Below are positions 47,776-58,330 of a stretch of 64,000 nt of DNA, piece by piece. The translations under genes and the position numbers were made by a program. The notes beneath the pieces were generated by a model, which worked only from the letters and a program-made list of their open reading frames with translations, was not told where the DNA came from and made no database searches. The DNA is taken from assembly GCF_002706375.1 (NCBI RefSeq), contig NZ_CP017706.1:868001-932000 (forward strand), given 5' to 3'. Source of the stretch: Lactobacillus amylovorus DSM 20531 (GTDB taxonomy: Bacteria; Bacillota; Bacilli; Lactobacillales; Lactobacillaceae). How positions within the stretch are numbered: position 1 is the first letter of the stretch; every line of letters begins with the position of its first letter.

Positions 47776-49146
47776 CTAAGCTACCAAACGATAAGGAAAA
47801 CTGATAACTAATTTTGCTTTTAAATTACGTTTATCTTTTCTTCCCGGTCGAATTGGAGTTATATAAGATGCCATATCAAGCACTAATTGTGCAAAGCTTA
47901 TATCTGAATTATCGCTTATCATAAAGTATCGTCGCCAAATACAGCAGGCCATTTTAAAATCTATTTGATATTGATATTTGCTTTTAACATATGGCTTTGA
48001 GCTGGCGGCTACTGATAAGCTCACTGCATCATACATTGCAAAATGGGCGTATATCTCCATATAAACAAATTGATCTTTTTTAGAATGAAACTGGACGCCG
48101 CTTAAGTCATATTTAAGCTCCCTAAAAGAAGTTTCTATTCCCCAGCGAAGATGATAGATCTCTTTCATTCTAGCTAGTGGGTATTTGTCCCGGTCTAAAT
48201 TGGTGATCAGAACTTCCCACTCATCGTCTGAACCTGGTGGATTAATTCTAAACTTACAAATTCGAAATTTAACATTGCATATATCTTCATGGTCCCAGCG
48301 TGAATCTTTGGTATTTTTTGAGCGTACAGCCTTGTAATGATGTTTTTTATGGAATACCAGGTGAAGAAACTTTTCCGTATCTTTGTGAGTTATATAGTAG
48401 CGATGCGATGCAGTTACTTTACAGGAAAGCTCACTATCATATTCATGGCCTGACAATGTGGTAATTTCTTTAATAGCGCCATTCCCAGCTTTTGTTCGAA
48501 TAACATAGTGACAATGCTTTAGCCGATTACAGGTTTCAATCAAATTAAAACTACTATAGCCACGATCCATTAAAACTAAAAAATCTTTTTCTTGTTTATC
48601 TAGATTCTTTAACATTGTTAGTGCCGCTTCACGCTCATCCATTTTTTGTCTGGGCTGAATGACCATATCCAAATATAATTTATTCAAAACATCATAAAGA
48701 GCATTTACATGGATCTGACAATATTTTCTACCATCTTTGCCTTGAAAAATATTCTTTGATTTTGGATTAAAAGGCTGATCAAAATCGGAACCATCAATCG
48801 CTACAACTAAGTATTTGTCATCTAGTAATTGTGGTGCATTGTTTGCCTGACTAAGCTCAGCCATGATTTCTTTAAAACATTCGGGTTTTAATTTAGCCTT
48901 TTGTTGTTCGAAAGCCGAAGCGGTCATTCTGGAATTTATGTTAGGAAAAGCATGAAAAATTTCCGAGTTCAAACTGCCGGCTCCCATGTTTAGAATCAGC
49001 CTAATCAAATCAACGACATTGAGCTTACGACAACGGGTAAAGGCCTGATCTGAAACAGAGAAAGCATGAATATTAGTGGCGATTTTATTGATAATATTAT
49101 CCATCAGTTTTAGAATATTTGAGTGAAGGGATTTCATAAGAGTCAC
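47776..49146 (-). CDS. IS4-family transposase
   Basis: The product has 456 residues (an ATG at codon 4 is an alternative start). DDE residues are in VVAIDGSDFD, FLVLMDRGYSSFN and the YREK signature IYHLRWGIETSFRELKYDL (Y-x2-R-x3-E-x6-K), which defines the IS4 family. No interruptions are seen, so it may be active. It is read in the same direction as the opp operon; hairpins at both ends of the element shield it from passing transcription. Confidence 0.95.
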   Translation of the reverse strand: MTLMKSLHSNILKLMDNIINKIATNIHAFSVSDQAFTRCRKLNVVDLIRLILNMGAGSLNSEIFHAFPNINSRMTASAFEQQKAKLKPECFKEIMAELSQANNAPQLLDDKYLVVAIDGSDFDQPFNPKSKNIFQGKDGRKYCQIHVNALYDVLNKLYLDMVIQPRQKMDEREAALTMLKNLDKQEKDFLVLMDRGYSSFNLIETCNRLKHCHYVIRTKAGNGAIKEITTLSGHEYDSELSCKVTASHRYYITHKDTEKFLHLVFHKKHHYKAVRSKNTKDSRWDHEDICNVKFRICKFRINPPGSDDEWEVLITNLDRDKYPLARMKEIYHLRWGIETSFRELKYDLSGVQFHSKKDQFVYMEIYAHFAMYDAVSLSVAASSKPYVKSKYQYQIDFKMACCIWRRYFMISDNSDISFAQLVLDMASYITPIRPGRKDKRNLKAKLVISFPYRLVA

Positions 49147-49227
49147 AGCTTTCTATGAAAGACCGGATAATATGACGAAAGTGAGCAGAAGAGTAAATTA
49201 GACTCTGCTCACTTTTTATTTTACGTA

Positions 49228-49260
49228 GAAAAAGAACCGAATCAAAATGATTCGGTTCTT
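49228..49260 (-). terminator. Transcription barrier inside the IS4 element, right side
   Basis: On the minus strand AAGAACCGAATCA and TGATTCGGTTCTT pair around TTT, followed by TTTC. It now lies directly downstream of oppF and probably replaces the split opp terminator. A second hairpin (GTGAGCAGA/TCTGCTCAC, 49183-49215) follows. Confidence 0.75.
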
Positions 49261-49346
49261 AAGGTCCCATCTTCGTCAATGTTTTAACTTAATGACATTG
49301 AACTTCTGAGACTTATTTTTTATTTAGAGAGATTTATTATTTTGGC

Positions 49347-50291
49347 TTAGTCTTCGTAGCTTGCTGCTACTTCTTCATAATGCTTTATTTCGTCATCACT
49401 ACAACGAACAAAGTGCCCTGGACGAATTTCGTGCATGCTACGCTCTTTTCCGTCCATTTCTTCTTTTTGAGCATCGTATGGAATTCTTGTACGACTGCGT
49501 TCAACTTCTGGGTCAGGAATTGGCACAGCTGAAATCAAACTCTTAGTATAGTCATGAAGCGGACGATCATAAACGTCGTCAGCTGGCCCTACTTCAAGCA
49601 ATTTACCGTAGTGCATAACACCAATACGGTCAGAAATAAACTTAACCATTGATAAGTCGTGAGCAATAAAGAGGTAAGTTAAACCACGCTTTTTTTGCAA
49701 TTCAATCATCAAGTTAACAACTTGGGCCTGAATTGATACGTCCAAGGCTGAGATAGGTTCGTCAGCAACGATAAATTTAGGTTCAACGGCTAATGCACGT
49801 GCAATTCCGATTCTTTGACGCTGACCACCTGAGAATTCGTGTGGGAAACGGCTGGCGTGACTTTCGTTCAAACCAACAGTTTCAAGCAATTCTTCTACAC
49901 GCTTGCTTCTTTCGGCCTTATCCTTAACCAAGTGGTGAATATCAAGCCCTTCAGCGATAATATCTTCAACTGTCATTCTTGGGTTAAGTGAAGCATATGG
50001 ATCCTGGAAGATCATTTGTGCATCCCTAGTAAAAGCTAGCTTATCTGCACGAGACTTCAGATTTTCGACGTTCTTGCCTTCGAAAATAACCTCACCACTG
50101 GTTGGCTTGTACAATTGCAAAATTGAACGACCAGTAGTAGTCTTACCAGATCCAGATTCACCTACCAAACCAAAAGTTTCGCCTTCGTAAATATCAAAAC
50201 TTACATCATCAACAGCTTTGGTGACATTACGGCCATTTTTAAAGTATTGTTTTAGATGTTTTACTTCCAAAATTTTCTTTTTTTCTGGCAT
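49347..50291 (-). CDS. oppF: Oligopeptide ABC transporter ATP-binding protein OppF
   Basis: A cytoplasmic ATPase of 314 residues. Walker A is [16 protein letters not shown], the ABC signature is [17 protein letters not shown] and Walker B is [15 protein letters not shown]. The C-terminal oligopeptide/dipeptide transporter domain follows ([20 protein letters not shown]). It works as a heterodimer with OppD to power OppBC. It is the last gene of oppB-C-D-F as transcribed, 21 nt after oppD; its terminator has been split by an IS4-family insertion. Confidence 0.97.
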   Translation of the reverse strand: MPEKKKILEVKHLKQYFKNGRNVTKAVDDVSFDIYEGETFGLVGESGSGKTTTGRSILQLYKPTSGEVIFEGKNVENLKSRADKLAFTRDAQMIFQDPYASLNPRMTVEDIIAEGLDIHHLVKDKAERSKRVEELLETVGLNESHASRFPHEFSGGQRQRIGIARALAVEPKFIVADEPISALDVSIQAQVVNLMIELQKKRGLTYLFIAHDLSMVKFISDRIGVMHYGKLLEVGPADDVYDRPLHDYTKSLISAVPIPDPEVERSRTRIPYDAQKEEMDGKERSMHEIRPGHFVRCSDDEIKHYEEVAASYED

Positions 50292-50311
50292 AAAATTCTC
50301 CTTTGCTGCGA

Positions 50312-51370
50312 TTATTTAACTCCTGGTAGTTTGTTCTCTTTTTTCATCAAATCATATTTCTTCCAGCGTCTTTGAATTTCTGCTGGTGGTTCAACCTTTG
50401 GTGCACCTGGTGCAAGCAGCCAAGTTGCGGCATAGTGGGAGTCGCTAACTTTGAAAAATGGTGGCTTGCGTTCAACGTCGATCTTCATGGCGTATTTGTT
50501 TCTTGGTGCAAAAGGATCACCCTTAGGTGGATCAAGCAAGTTAGGTGGCGTACCTGGGATTGATTCCAAAGTATCACTATTAAGCGTAGGCATTGAGTTG
50601 ATCAAGCCCCAAGTGTATGGGTGTTGTGGATCGTAGAAAATTTCGTCTACGCCGCCAAATTCAAGGAATTCTCCTGCGTACATTACGGCTACACGATCAG
50701 CCATGCCGGCAACAACACCCAAGTCGTGTGTAATAAAGATAATTGAAGTCTTTACTCTCTTTTGCAAATCCTTCATCAAGTCCAAAATTTCAGCTTGCAC
50801 AGTTACATCCAAAGCAGTTGTCGGTTCGTCCGCAAGTAAAATTTCGGGTTCACAGATAAGTGCAATCGCAATTACGATTCTTTGTCTCATACCACCTGAG
50901 AATTGGTGTGGGTATTCGTTGATTCTTTCTTCTGCGTTAGGAATACCAACGGCCTTCATCATTTCAAGTGCCTTAGCCCATGCTTCCTTCTTTGAAGCAC
51001 CCTTGTGCTTGATCAAAGGTTCAGCGATTTGTTGACCAATCTTCATCGTAGGGTCAAGCGAAGTCATTGGGTCCTGGAAAATCATTGAGATTTCATTACC
51101 ACGAATCTTTTGCATTTCCTTTTCAGGCAACTTCAAAAGGTCCTTACCGTGGAAGTCAATCTCGCCGCCTTCGATCTTGGCGTTACGAGCAAGCAGGCCG
51201 ATGATACTACGAGTAGTAACAGACTTACCTGAACCTGACTCACCTACGATTGCTAACGTTTCACCCTTATTCAAGTGAAAGGACACATTGCGGATAGCTT
51301 TAACCTCACCAGCATAAGTGTGAAAATCAATTTTTAAATTTTTAACATCTAAAACTCTTTCTTCTGGCAT
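50312..51370 (-). CDS. oppD: Oligopeptide ABC transporter ATP-binding protein OppD
   Basis: An ATPase of 352 residues, partner of OppF. Walker A is [16 protein letters not shown], the signature HQFSGGMRQRIVIAIAL and Walker B EILLADEPTTALDVT. The C-terminal part contains the transporter-type extension SIPGTPPNLLDPPKGDPFAPR. It starts 16 nt after oppC. Confidence 0.97.
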   Translation of the reverse strand: MPEERVLDVKNLKIDFHTYAGEVKAIRNVSFHLNKGETLAIVGESGSGKSVTTRSIIGLLARNAKIEGGEIDFHGKDLLKLPEKEMQKIRGNEISMIFQDPMTSLDPTMKIGQQIAEPLIKHKGASKKEAWAKALEMMKAVGIPNAEERINEYPHQFSGGMRQRIVIAIALICEPEILLADEPTTALDVTVQAEILDLMKDLQKRVKTSIIFITHDLGVVAGMADRVAVMYAGEFLEFGGVDEIFYDPQHPYTWGLINSMPTLNSDTLESIPGTPPNLLDPPKGDPFAPRNKYAMKIDVERKPPFFKVSDSHYAATWLLAPGAPKVEPPAEIQRRWKKYDLMKKENKLPGVK

Positions 51371-51385
51371 TTAGGTTAATCCTTT

Positions 51386-52417
51386 CTATCTTTGTCCTCT
51401 AGGGTCAAAGGCATCACGTAAACCATCACCTAGTAAGTTGAAGGCAATCATCAAGATACACAAAACAATTGCTGGGTACCACATTTGGTATGGCAAGAAT
51501 TGGAAGTTCTTTTGACCTTCGTTTAAAAGCACACCAAGTGAAGTTTGTGGAGCTGAAATACCGATACCGATGAAACTCAGGAAGGCTTCGAAGAAGATAG
51601 CACTTGGAATGGTGTACATCGTTTGAATAATGATGATACTTGAAAGGTTTGGCACCAAGTGCTTCCACGCAATCTTCCAAGATGATTCACCAAGTGAACG
51701 AGCTGCTAAAACATATTCTTCGTTCTTCAGACTCAGCGTCTCGGCTCTGACCTGCCGTGCCATTGTTGTCCAGCTAGAAATGGCAATGGCTAAAATAATT
51801 GAAGTAATACCTGGTTTCAAAACAACCAGCATTAAAACTACGATGATCAAGTTAGGTACGGAGGAGATGATTTCGATAATACGCTGCATCACGTTATCGA
51901 CTCCCCCGCCTTTCCATCCGGACACTATTCCATATATAACCCCGATAGTTAAGTCAAAGAAGGCGGCTACTAAAGCAACGATCAATGAAATCTTAGTACC
52001 ATAAATAATTCTTTGACCAAGTGAACGACCTAAGTAGTCAGTACCTGCAAGGAAATACTTGTCCTTTGGCACATTGTTTTGAGCATATGCGTCAACCCAT
52101 TTGCCGTTTTGCTTAATCTTACCGTTCAAGCCGTTAACTGCGCTCATGCCAGGAACCTTGGCAGGCAAGTTAGCGTATTGCGGATGTGACTTAACCAAAG
52201 TTGCGTTATTGATGAATGGTGTTGAACCAAAGGAAATGACAATCATGACGATAACAATGATTGCTGAAATTACTGCTGCTTTTCTTTGCTTAAAACGAAT
52301 CCATACGTTTTGAGCAAATGACAATGATGGACCAGCAATATTTTCGTTGTCTTGCGCCTCATCTTTTGGTAAAGGTTCAAAGGCATCTGCAGGAAGGTTT
52401 AATTTTTCTTCAGCCAT
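51386..52417 (-). CDS. oppC: Oligopeptide ABC transporter permease OppC
   Basis: A membrane permease of 343 residues. There is a cytoplasmic N-terminal tail with one helix (AAVISAIIVIVMIVISF), then a periplasm-facing loop and the binding-protein-dependent transport domain (EAA loop VRAETLSLKNEEYVLAARSLG, about 225). It pairs with OppB, which starts upstream with an eight-nt gap. Confidence 0.96.
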   Translation of the reverse strand: MAEEKLNLPADAFEPLPKDEAQDNENIAGPSLSFAQNVWIRFKQRKAAVISAIIVIVMIVISFGSTPFINNATLVKSHPQYANLPAKVPGMSAVNGLNGKIKQNGKWVDAYAQNNVPKDKYFLAGTDYLGRSLGQRIIYGTKISLIVALVAAFFDLTIGVIYGIVSGWKGGGVDNVMQRIIEIISSVPNLIIVVLMLVVLKPGITSIILAIAISSWTTMARQVRAETLSLKNEEYVLAARSLGESSWKIAWKHLVPNLSSIIIIQTMYTIPSAIFFEAFLSFIGIGISAPQTSLGVLLNEGQKNFQFLPYQMWYPAIVLCILMIAFNLLGDGLRDAFDPRGQR

Positions 52418-52425
52418 ATTGTCTC

Positions 52426-53355
52426 CTAAGCCTCACTTTCATCTAATCTGATTCTTGGATCAATCAATCCGTAAATGATATCAGTAATTAACAGAATTAC
52501 TACTAATCCGATACAGTAGACCATCGTGATTCCCATGATTGTTGGGTAGTCGTTAGTTAAAATTGACTTAACGAATTGTTCACCGATGCCTGGGATGTTA
52601 AAGATGTTTTCAATAACCATTGAACCAGTCATCAAAGCTACTGCGTAAGGACCAATCAAAGTAACAAGTGGAATCATTGAGTTACGCATTGCGTGTTTTC
52701 TAATAACTTCCATTCGGCTTAAACCTTTAGCCTTACCTAACTCAATGTAGTCACTACTCAAAGTATCAACCATGCTCGTTCTAATGAACCGGGCCGTCTC
52801 GGCGAATGGCCCTACCGCTAAAGCAATCGTCGGCATAATTGTTTGGGAGAATTGCCCCCAACCGGCCAGTGGGAAAAGCCCCAGTTTCAAACCGATGTAG
52901 TATTGAAGTAGTACCGCTAAAACGAAGTTAGGTACTGACTTACCGATAATAGAAATTACAGTTGCAGTTGAGTCAACCCAGGTTCCCTGGTTTACAGCAG
53001 CGATCGCACCAACGATAACGCCAAGCACAACACCAAGAATCAAAGCTTGAAGACCAAGTTGCATTGAGGCACCCAAACGTGAGCCAATCAATGTTGCCAC
53101 AGGTTGATTACTGTATTGGAAGGATGTACCGAAGTCTCCGTGAAGCATCCCGCCGATGTAAATCAAATATTGTTGCCATACTGGTTTATTCAAACCGTAT
53201 TGTTCATCCATAATGTGTCGCTGCGTTAGCGTCATCTTCGCTTCGTTAGCGTAAGGTGAACCAGGCATTAACTTCATTAAGAAGAAAGTTACCGTGGCTA
53301 CGATAAACAAAGTGAGGATCATATAAAAAATACGTTTCAATAGGTATCTAGCCAT
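52426..53355 (-). CDS. oppB: Oligopeptide ABC transporter permease OppB
   Basis: A membrane permease of 309 residues with six helices. The first helix is YMILTLFIVATVTFFLMKL, and the EAA loop reads YIELGKAKGLSRMEVIRKHAMRN. It is the first gene of the oppBCDF unit; guaB with its own terminator lies between it and the oppA genes. Confidence 0.96.
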   Translation of the reverse strand: MARYLLKRIFYMILTLFIVATVTFFLMKLMPGSPYANEAKMTLTQRHIMDEQYGLNKPVWQQYLIYIGGMLHGDFGTSFQYSNQPVATLIGSRLGASMQLGLQALILGVVLGVIVGAIAAVNQGTWVDSTATVISIIGKSVPNFVLAVLLQYYIGLKLGLFPLAGWGQFSQTIMPTIALAVGPFAETARFIRTSMVDTLSSDYIELGKAKGLSRMEVIRKHAMRNSMIPLVTLIGPYAVALMTGSMVIENIFNIPGIGEQFVKSILTNDYPTIMGITMVYCIGLVVILLITDIIYGLIDPRIRLDESEA

Positions 53356-53461
53356 ATTAATTTCTCCCTCATTTTCTTTTTGCTTTATTACTTAATTTTT
53401 AATGTTGTTTTAATTATACCAGATGGATTTTAAATTACTAGAGAAAAGTAAATTAAAATTA

Positions 53462-53500
53462 AAAAAATAAGAGAAAAGTATGTGCTTTTATCTTATTTTT
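53462..53500 (-). terminator. guaB terminator
   Basis: AAAAATAAGATAAAAG and CTTTTCTCTTATTTTT pair on the minus strand around CACATA. Confidence 0.8.
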
Positions 53501-53532
53501 AAGCTGTTGTTATTATTTTGATTGTTTGTACT

Positions 53533-54690
<1,158 letters not shown>

Positions 54691-54755
54691 TCATACAAAT
54701 AAAAATTATTAGCTCTACTTTACTAGGAGATCAACCAATTTTCAAGGGTAAAAAT

Positions 54756-54787
54756 AAAAGCAGGCTGAATTTTTTCAGTCTGCTTTT
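54756..54787. terminator. Terminator of the oppA gene at 54823
   Basis: AAAAGCAGGCTGAA and TTCAGTCTGCTTTT pair around TTTT, with T-tracts on the minus side (ATTTTT). Confidence 0.85.
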
Positions 54788-54822
54788 CACTTAAGAGAGG
54801 AGTTTATTGGTTATTAAAAAGA

Positions 54823-56457
54823 TTAGTTTGCAATGTATGCTTCCTTAAAGTTGTAAGGAGCACCGGCACCGTTGTAGACAACGCCCTTGACGGTTGAACG
54901 AACCATCCAAGCTTCTTCTGGGTGGTACAAAGGAGTAACACCCTGAGTGCTGATAATTCTTTGTTCAGCCTTAACCAAGTCGTTCCAACGAGTGGTTTCA
55001 CTAGGAGTTACCTTAGATTCTGCGACAAGCTTATCATAAGTAGAATCTGAGTACTTTTCCCAGTTTTGAGAGTTCTCAGAAGTGTTCAAGTCCAAGAATG
55101 AAATTGGGTCTGAGAAGTCGGCAGTCCAACCCATCAAGAAGACATCGTAGTCACCGCTTCCGGCGTGGTCTAAGGCAGTCTTCTTAGGAATGCTTTGAAC
55201 TCTGACGTTGACACCCTTCAAAGCGGATTCGATTGAACTTTGCAAGAATTCGCCACCCTTCTTTGAAGCATCGTCATCGTAAGTCAAGATTGAGAAGCTT
55301 ACGCTCTTCTTGCCCAACTCTTTTTGAGCCTTCTTCCAGTAGGCTTGAGCTTGTTTCTTGTTGTAGGTATTAAATTGCTTAGTAGCAGTACCTCTAACAA
55401 GGTTGGTGTAGTCTTTACCCTTCACTTCGGTCATGTTTTCTGGAGAAAGCGTGTCGGCAGGTTCTGCGGCCCCACCAACAGAGTTAGCCAATTCTTTTCT
55501 ATTGATTGCTAAAGAAAGAGCCTTTCTGAAGTTTTCGTTGTTAAATAGCGCTTTCTTTTGGTTCATTTCAAGGTAAATCGTAGATGCAGTCTTTCTCAAA
55601 GTGTAGCCCTTTTGATTCTTCAATTCCTTTGAAGCTTGAGGACCAAGCAAAGCTGCATCAAGCTTGCCTGATTGGTACAAGTTGTAGTCGGTTGATGGCG
55701 TCTTTTGCACGCTGTAGTTAATCGTATTCAGCTTGACGTTCTTCTTGTCCCAGTAGTTTTTGTTCTTAACTAACTTCCAGGAAAGGTTTGAACCAGTCCA
55801 GCCCTTTTGCACAAATGGACCGTTGTAGACAGTTGTCTTGGATGAAGTACCGTAACTCTTGCCGTATTGTTCAACTGCCTTTTGGCTTTGTGGGAAGAAC
55901 AACGGGAAGCCCATCAACAGCTTGAAGTATGGAATTCGCTTGTCCAAAGTTACGACCAATTTGTCATCGCCGACAGCTTTAACACCCAAAGTATTTGGCT
56001 TCTTTTTACCGGCTACGATGGCATCGGCGTTTTCAATGCCGGAGAACAAGTATGAATATTGTGAACCGGTACTTGGGGTAACGGTTCTACGCCAGGAGTA
56101 GACGAAATCTTTCGCAGTTACTGGATCGCCGTTTGACCACTTATCGTCTTTACGCAAAGTGAAGGTCCAAATTTTGCCATCTTTACTGGTTGTGGTCTTT
56201 GTTGCCAAGGCATTTTCAACTTTAGAGTTTTTGCCTAAACGATAAAGACCTTCCATCGTGTTGTTCAATTGGGTAAAACTAGTGGCATCAGTAACTTTTG
56301 AGACATCCATGCCTTCAATTTCAGTTTTATCCATCCAGTTTAAAGTCTTTTTACTGCCGCCGGCTGATGAGGAACTACTGTTGTTGCCACAGGCTGCAAG
56401 TGCAGCTCCGGCCAAAGTTACAACACCGGCTGCCATTAATTTTCGGAATTTACTCAT
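54823..56457 (-). CDS. oppA: Peptide ABC transporter substrate-binding lipoprotein (OppA), copy 1
   Basis: A surface lipoprotein of 544 residues. The signal peptide ends in the lipobox LAAC (Cys22), followed by a Ser/Asn linker. The SBP_bac_5 fold follows (WTFTLRKDDKWSNGDPVTAKDFVYSWRRT, IPYFKLLMGFPLFFPQ). It collects peptides for OppBCDF. It is about two-thirds identical by eye to the next gene upstream, so the two are a tandem duplication that probably widened peptide range. Hairpin terminators separate them. Confidence 0.94.
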   Translation of the reverse strand: MSKFRKLMAAGVVTLAGAALAACGNNSSSSSAGGSKKTLNWMDKTEIEGMDVSKVTDATSFTQLNNTMEGLYRLGKNSKVENALATKTTTSKDGKIWTFTLRKDDKWSNGDPVTAKDFVYSWRRTVTPSTGSQYSYLFSGIENADAIVAGKKKPNTLGVKAVGDDKLVVTLDKRIPYFKLLMGFPLFFPQSQKAVEQYGKSYGTSSKTTVYNGPFVQKGWTGSNLSWKLVKNKNYWDKKNVKLNTINYSVQKTPSTDYNLYQSGKLDAALLGPQASKELKNQKGYTLRKTASTIYLEMNQKKALFNNENFRKALSLAINRKELANSVGGAAEPADTLSPENMTEVKGKDYTNLVRGTATKQFNTYNKKQAQAYWKKAQKELGKKSVSFSILTYDDDASKKGGEFLQSSIESALKGVNVRVQSIPKKTALDHAGSGDYDVFLMGWTADFSDPISFLDLNTSENSQNWEKYSDSTYDKLVAESKVTPSETTRWNDLVKAEQRIISTQGVTPLYHPEEAWMVRSTVKGVVYNGAGAPYNFKEAYIAN

Positions 56458-56478
56458 TTTCTTACCCTCCGAATGTGC

Positions 56479-56511
56479 AAAAAAGAGTAGCCGTCTAAAG
56501 CTACTCTTTTT
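56479..56511 (-). terminator. Terminator between the two oppA genes
   Basis: AAAGAGTAGC and GCTACTCTTT pair around TTTAGACG, followed by TTTTGC on the minus strand. It lies just after the stop of the upstream oppA. Confidence 0.8.
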
Positions 56512-56529
56512 CTGTCAATGTACTATTGA

Positions 56530-58161
56530 TTAGTTGCCTGATACGTAAGCTTCCTTGAAGTTGTAGTTCAAACCAGCACCGTTGTAAACGATGCCCTTGA
56601 TGTCTGGACGTACAAGCCAAGCTTCAGTCTTGTAGTAAAGTGGTGCAATACCTTCTTCATTAAGCAAGATCTTTTCTGCCTTTTCAAGGTCGTTCCAACG
56701 CTTAGCAGTGCTTGCTGTAGTCTTAGAATCAGCAATCAACTTGTCGTATTGAGCGTTGCTCCACTTACCGTTGTTGTTAGCGTTCTTGCTAGTGAACAAG
56801 TCAACGAATGAAATTGGATCGGCGAAGTCAGCTGACCAACCTGATACTACGAGGTCGAAGTTACCGTTAGTTGAACGGTTCAAACGAGTCTTAAATGGTA
56901 CGTTTGCGACAGATACCTTCATGCCCTTCAAGTTTTCTTCTAATTGACTTTGAAGAGTTTCAGTAGTCTTTTGACCTGCATCAGTATCGTCTGAAAGGAT
57001 TGAGAATGAAACGTTCTTTACGCCTAATTCCTTCAAAGCCTTCTTGTAAAGCTTCTTAGCTTCAGTTGGGTTGTAAGAAGCACTTTCCTTATCGCCAACT
57101 ACTGAAGCCCAATCCTTACCGTCGTGGTTAACGACACCCTTAGAAGTTAAACTATCGGCTGGAGTGTTTGAACCACCTAAAGCGTTAGACAAAGCTTTTC
57201 TGTTGATTGACATTGAAATAGCTTTACGCAAGTTTTCGTTCTTGAAGATCTTTCTTCTTTGGTTAAATTGAACGTAGAATGTTGCAGCTGTGTCACGCAA
57301 TGTGTAGCCTGCATTGTGTTTCAAGTTCTTAGTTTGTTGTGCGTCCAAAACAGTTGCATCAAGCTTGTTTGATTGGTACAAGTTGTAAGCTGTTGAAGGA
57401 GTCTTTTGAACACTGTAGTTAATGGTGTTCAACTTAACATTCTTCTTGTCCCAGTAGTTCTTGTTCTTAACTAACTTCCATGAAAGGTTTGAACCTGTCC
57501 AGCCCTTTTGTACGAATGGACCGTTGAAAGCAGTGGTGCCTGATGAAGTACCGTACTTAGAACCGTTAGCTTCGACAACCTTTTGGTTTTGTGGGAAGAA
57601 TAGTGGGAAGCCCATCAAAAGCTTAAAGTATGGAATACGCTTATCCAATGTAACAACTAACTTGTTATCACCAACGGCCTTGATACCTAAGCTGTTAACT
57701 GGGGCTTTACCAGCTGAAATTTGAGTGGCATTATGAATTCCCTCAAATAAGTAGGCATATTGTGAAGCAGTCTTTGGGTTGACAGTTCTACGCCAAGAAT
57801 ATACGAAGTCCTTAGCAGTTAACTTGTCACCGTTTGACCATTTTGAAGGACGTAAAGTAAAAGTCCAAGTCTTGCCGTCTTTAGAAACCTTGGTGCTAGT
57901 TGCCAAAGCATTTTCAACCTTGGAGTTCTTGCCTAAACGGTAAAGACCTTCTTCAACGTTACCCAATTGGTTAAAACTAGTAACGTCGGTAGCCTTTGAA
58001 ATATCCATAGTTGGAATTTCGGCTGAATCCATCCAGTTGATGCTTTTCTTTGCAGAAGAGTTGCCTGATGAACTGCTGTTACTGTTGCTACCACACGCTG
58101 CTAGTGTGGCACCAGCGATAAGAACTGTTGCCCCTGCAGCAAATAATTTTGTAAACTTCAT
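56530..58161 (-). CDS. oppA: Peptide ABC transporter substrate-binding lipoprotein (OppA), copy 2
   Basis: A surface lipoprotein of 543 residues with lipobox LAAC (Cys23) and the same domain plan as copy 1 (GLYRLGKNSKVENALAT, WTFTLRPSKWSNGD, WKLVKNKNYWDKKNVKLNTINYSV). Differences are concentrated in the second half (PADSLTSKGVVNHDG, NVPFKTRLNRSTNGNFD), which would shape the ligand pocket. It precedes copy 1 in the direction of transcription and has its own AT-rich promoter region. Confidence 0.94.
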   Translation of the reverse strand: MKFTKLFAAGATVLIAGATLAACGSNSNSSSSGNSSAKKSINWMDSAEIPTMDISKATDVTSFNQLGNVEEGLYRLGKNSKVENALATSTKVSKDGKTWTFTLRPSKWSNGDKLTAKDFVYSWRRTVNPKTASQYAYLFEGIHNATQISAGKAPVNSLGIKAVGDNKLVVTLDKRIPYFKLLMGFPLFFPQNQKVVEANGSKYGTSSGTTAFNGPFVQKGWTGSNLSWKLVKNKNYWDKKNVKLNTINYSVQKTPSTAYNLYQSNKLDATVLDAQQTKNLKHNAGYTLRDTAATFYVQFNQRRKIFKNENLRKAISMSINRKALSNALGGSNTPADSLTSKGVVNHDGKDWASVVGDKESASYNPTEAKKLYKKALKELGVKNVSFSILSDDTDAGQKTTETLQSQLEENLKGMKVSVANVPFKTRLNRSTNGNFDLVVSGWSADFADPISFVDLFTSKNANNNGKWSNAQYDKLIADSKTTASTAKRWNDLEKAEKILLNEEGIAPLYYKTEAWLVRPDIKGIVYNGAGLNYNFKEAYVSGN

Positions 58162-58280
58162 ATTATTGCCCCTCTCATTTATGAGAAAATTAATAAAATC
58201 TCTTAAGTTGTTTATAAGTATATATTATCAATTTTTAATTTGCAAGTTTTTTTAATCTTTAGTAAATATTTAAGTAAAGA

Positions 58281-58316
58281 AATAAGCCTCGATGCTACAG
58301 CATCAAGGCTTATTAA
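58281..58316 (-). terminator. Terminator of the HD hydrolase gene
   Basis: AATAAGCCTTGATGC and GCATCGAGGCTTATT pair around TGTA, followed by TCTTT. Confidence 0.85.
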
Positions 58317-58330
58317 TTATTAAACTTTTT

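Larger units (their letters stand above)
47643..49300 (-). mobile_element. IS4-family insertion sequence
   Basis: The element is 1658 bp. The ends are 26-bp inverted repeats with one mismatch (CAATGTCATTAAG...ACATTGAC). AACTTCTGAG is duplicated at 47633-47642 and 49301-49310. The target is the stem-loop terminator of the opp operon, whose two halves are now at 47616-47642 and 49301-49316. Confidence 0.95.
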
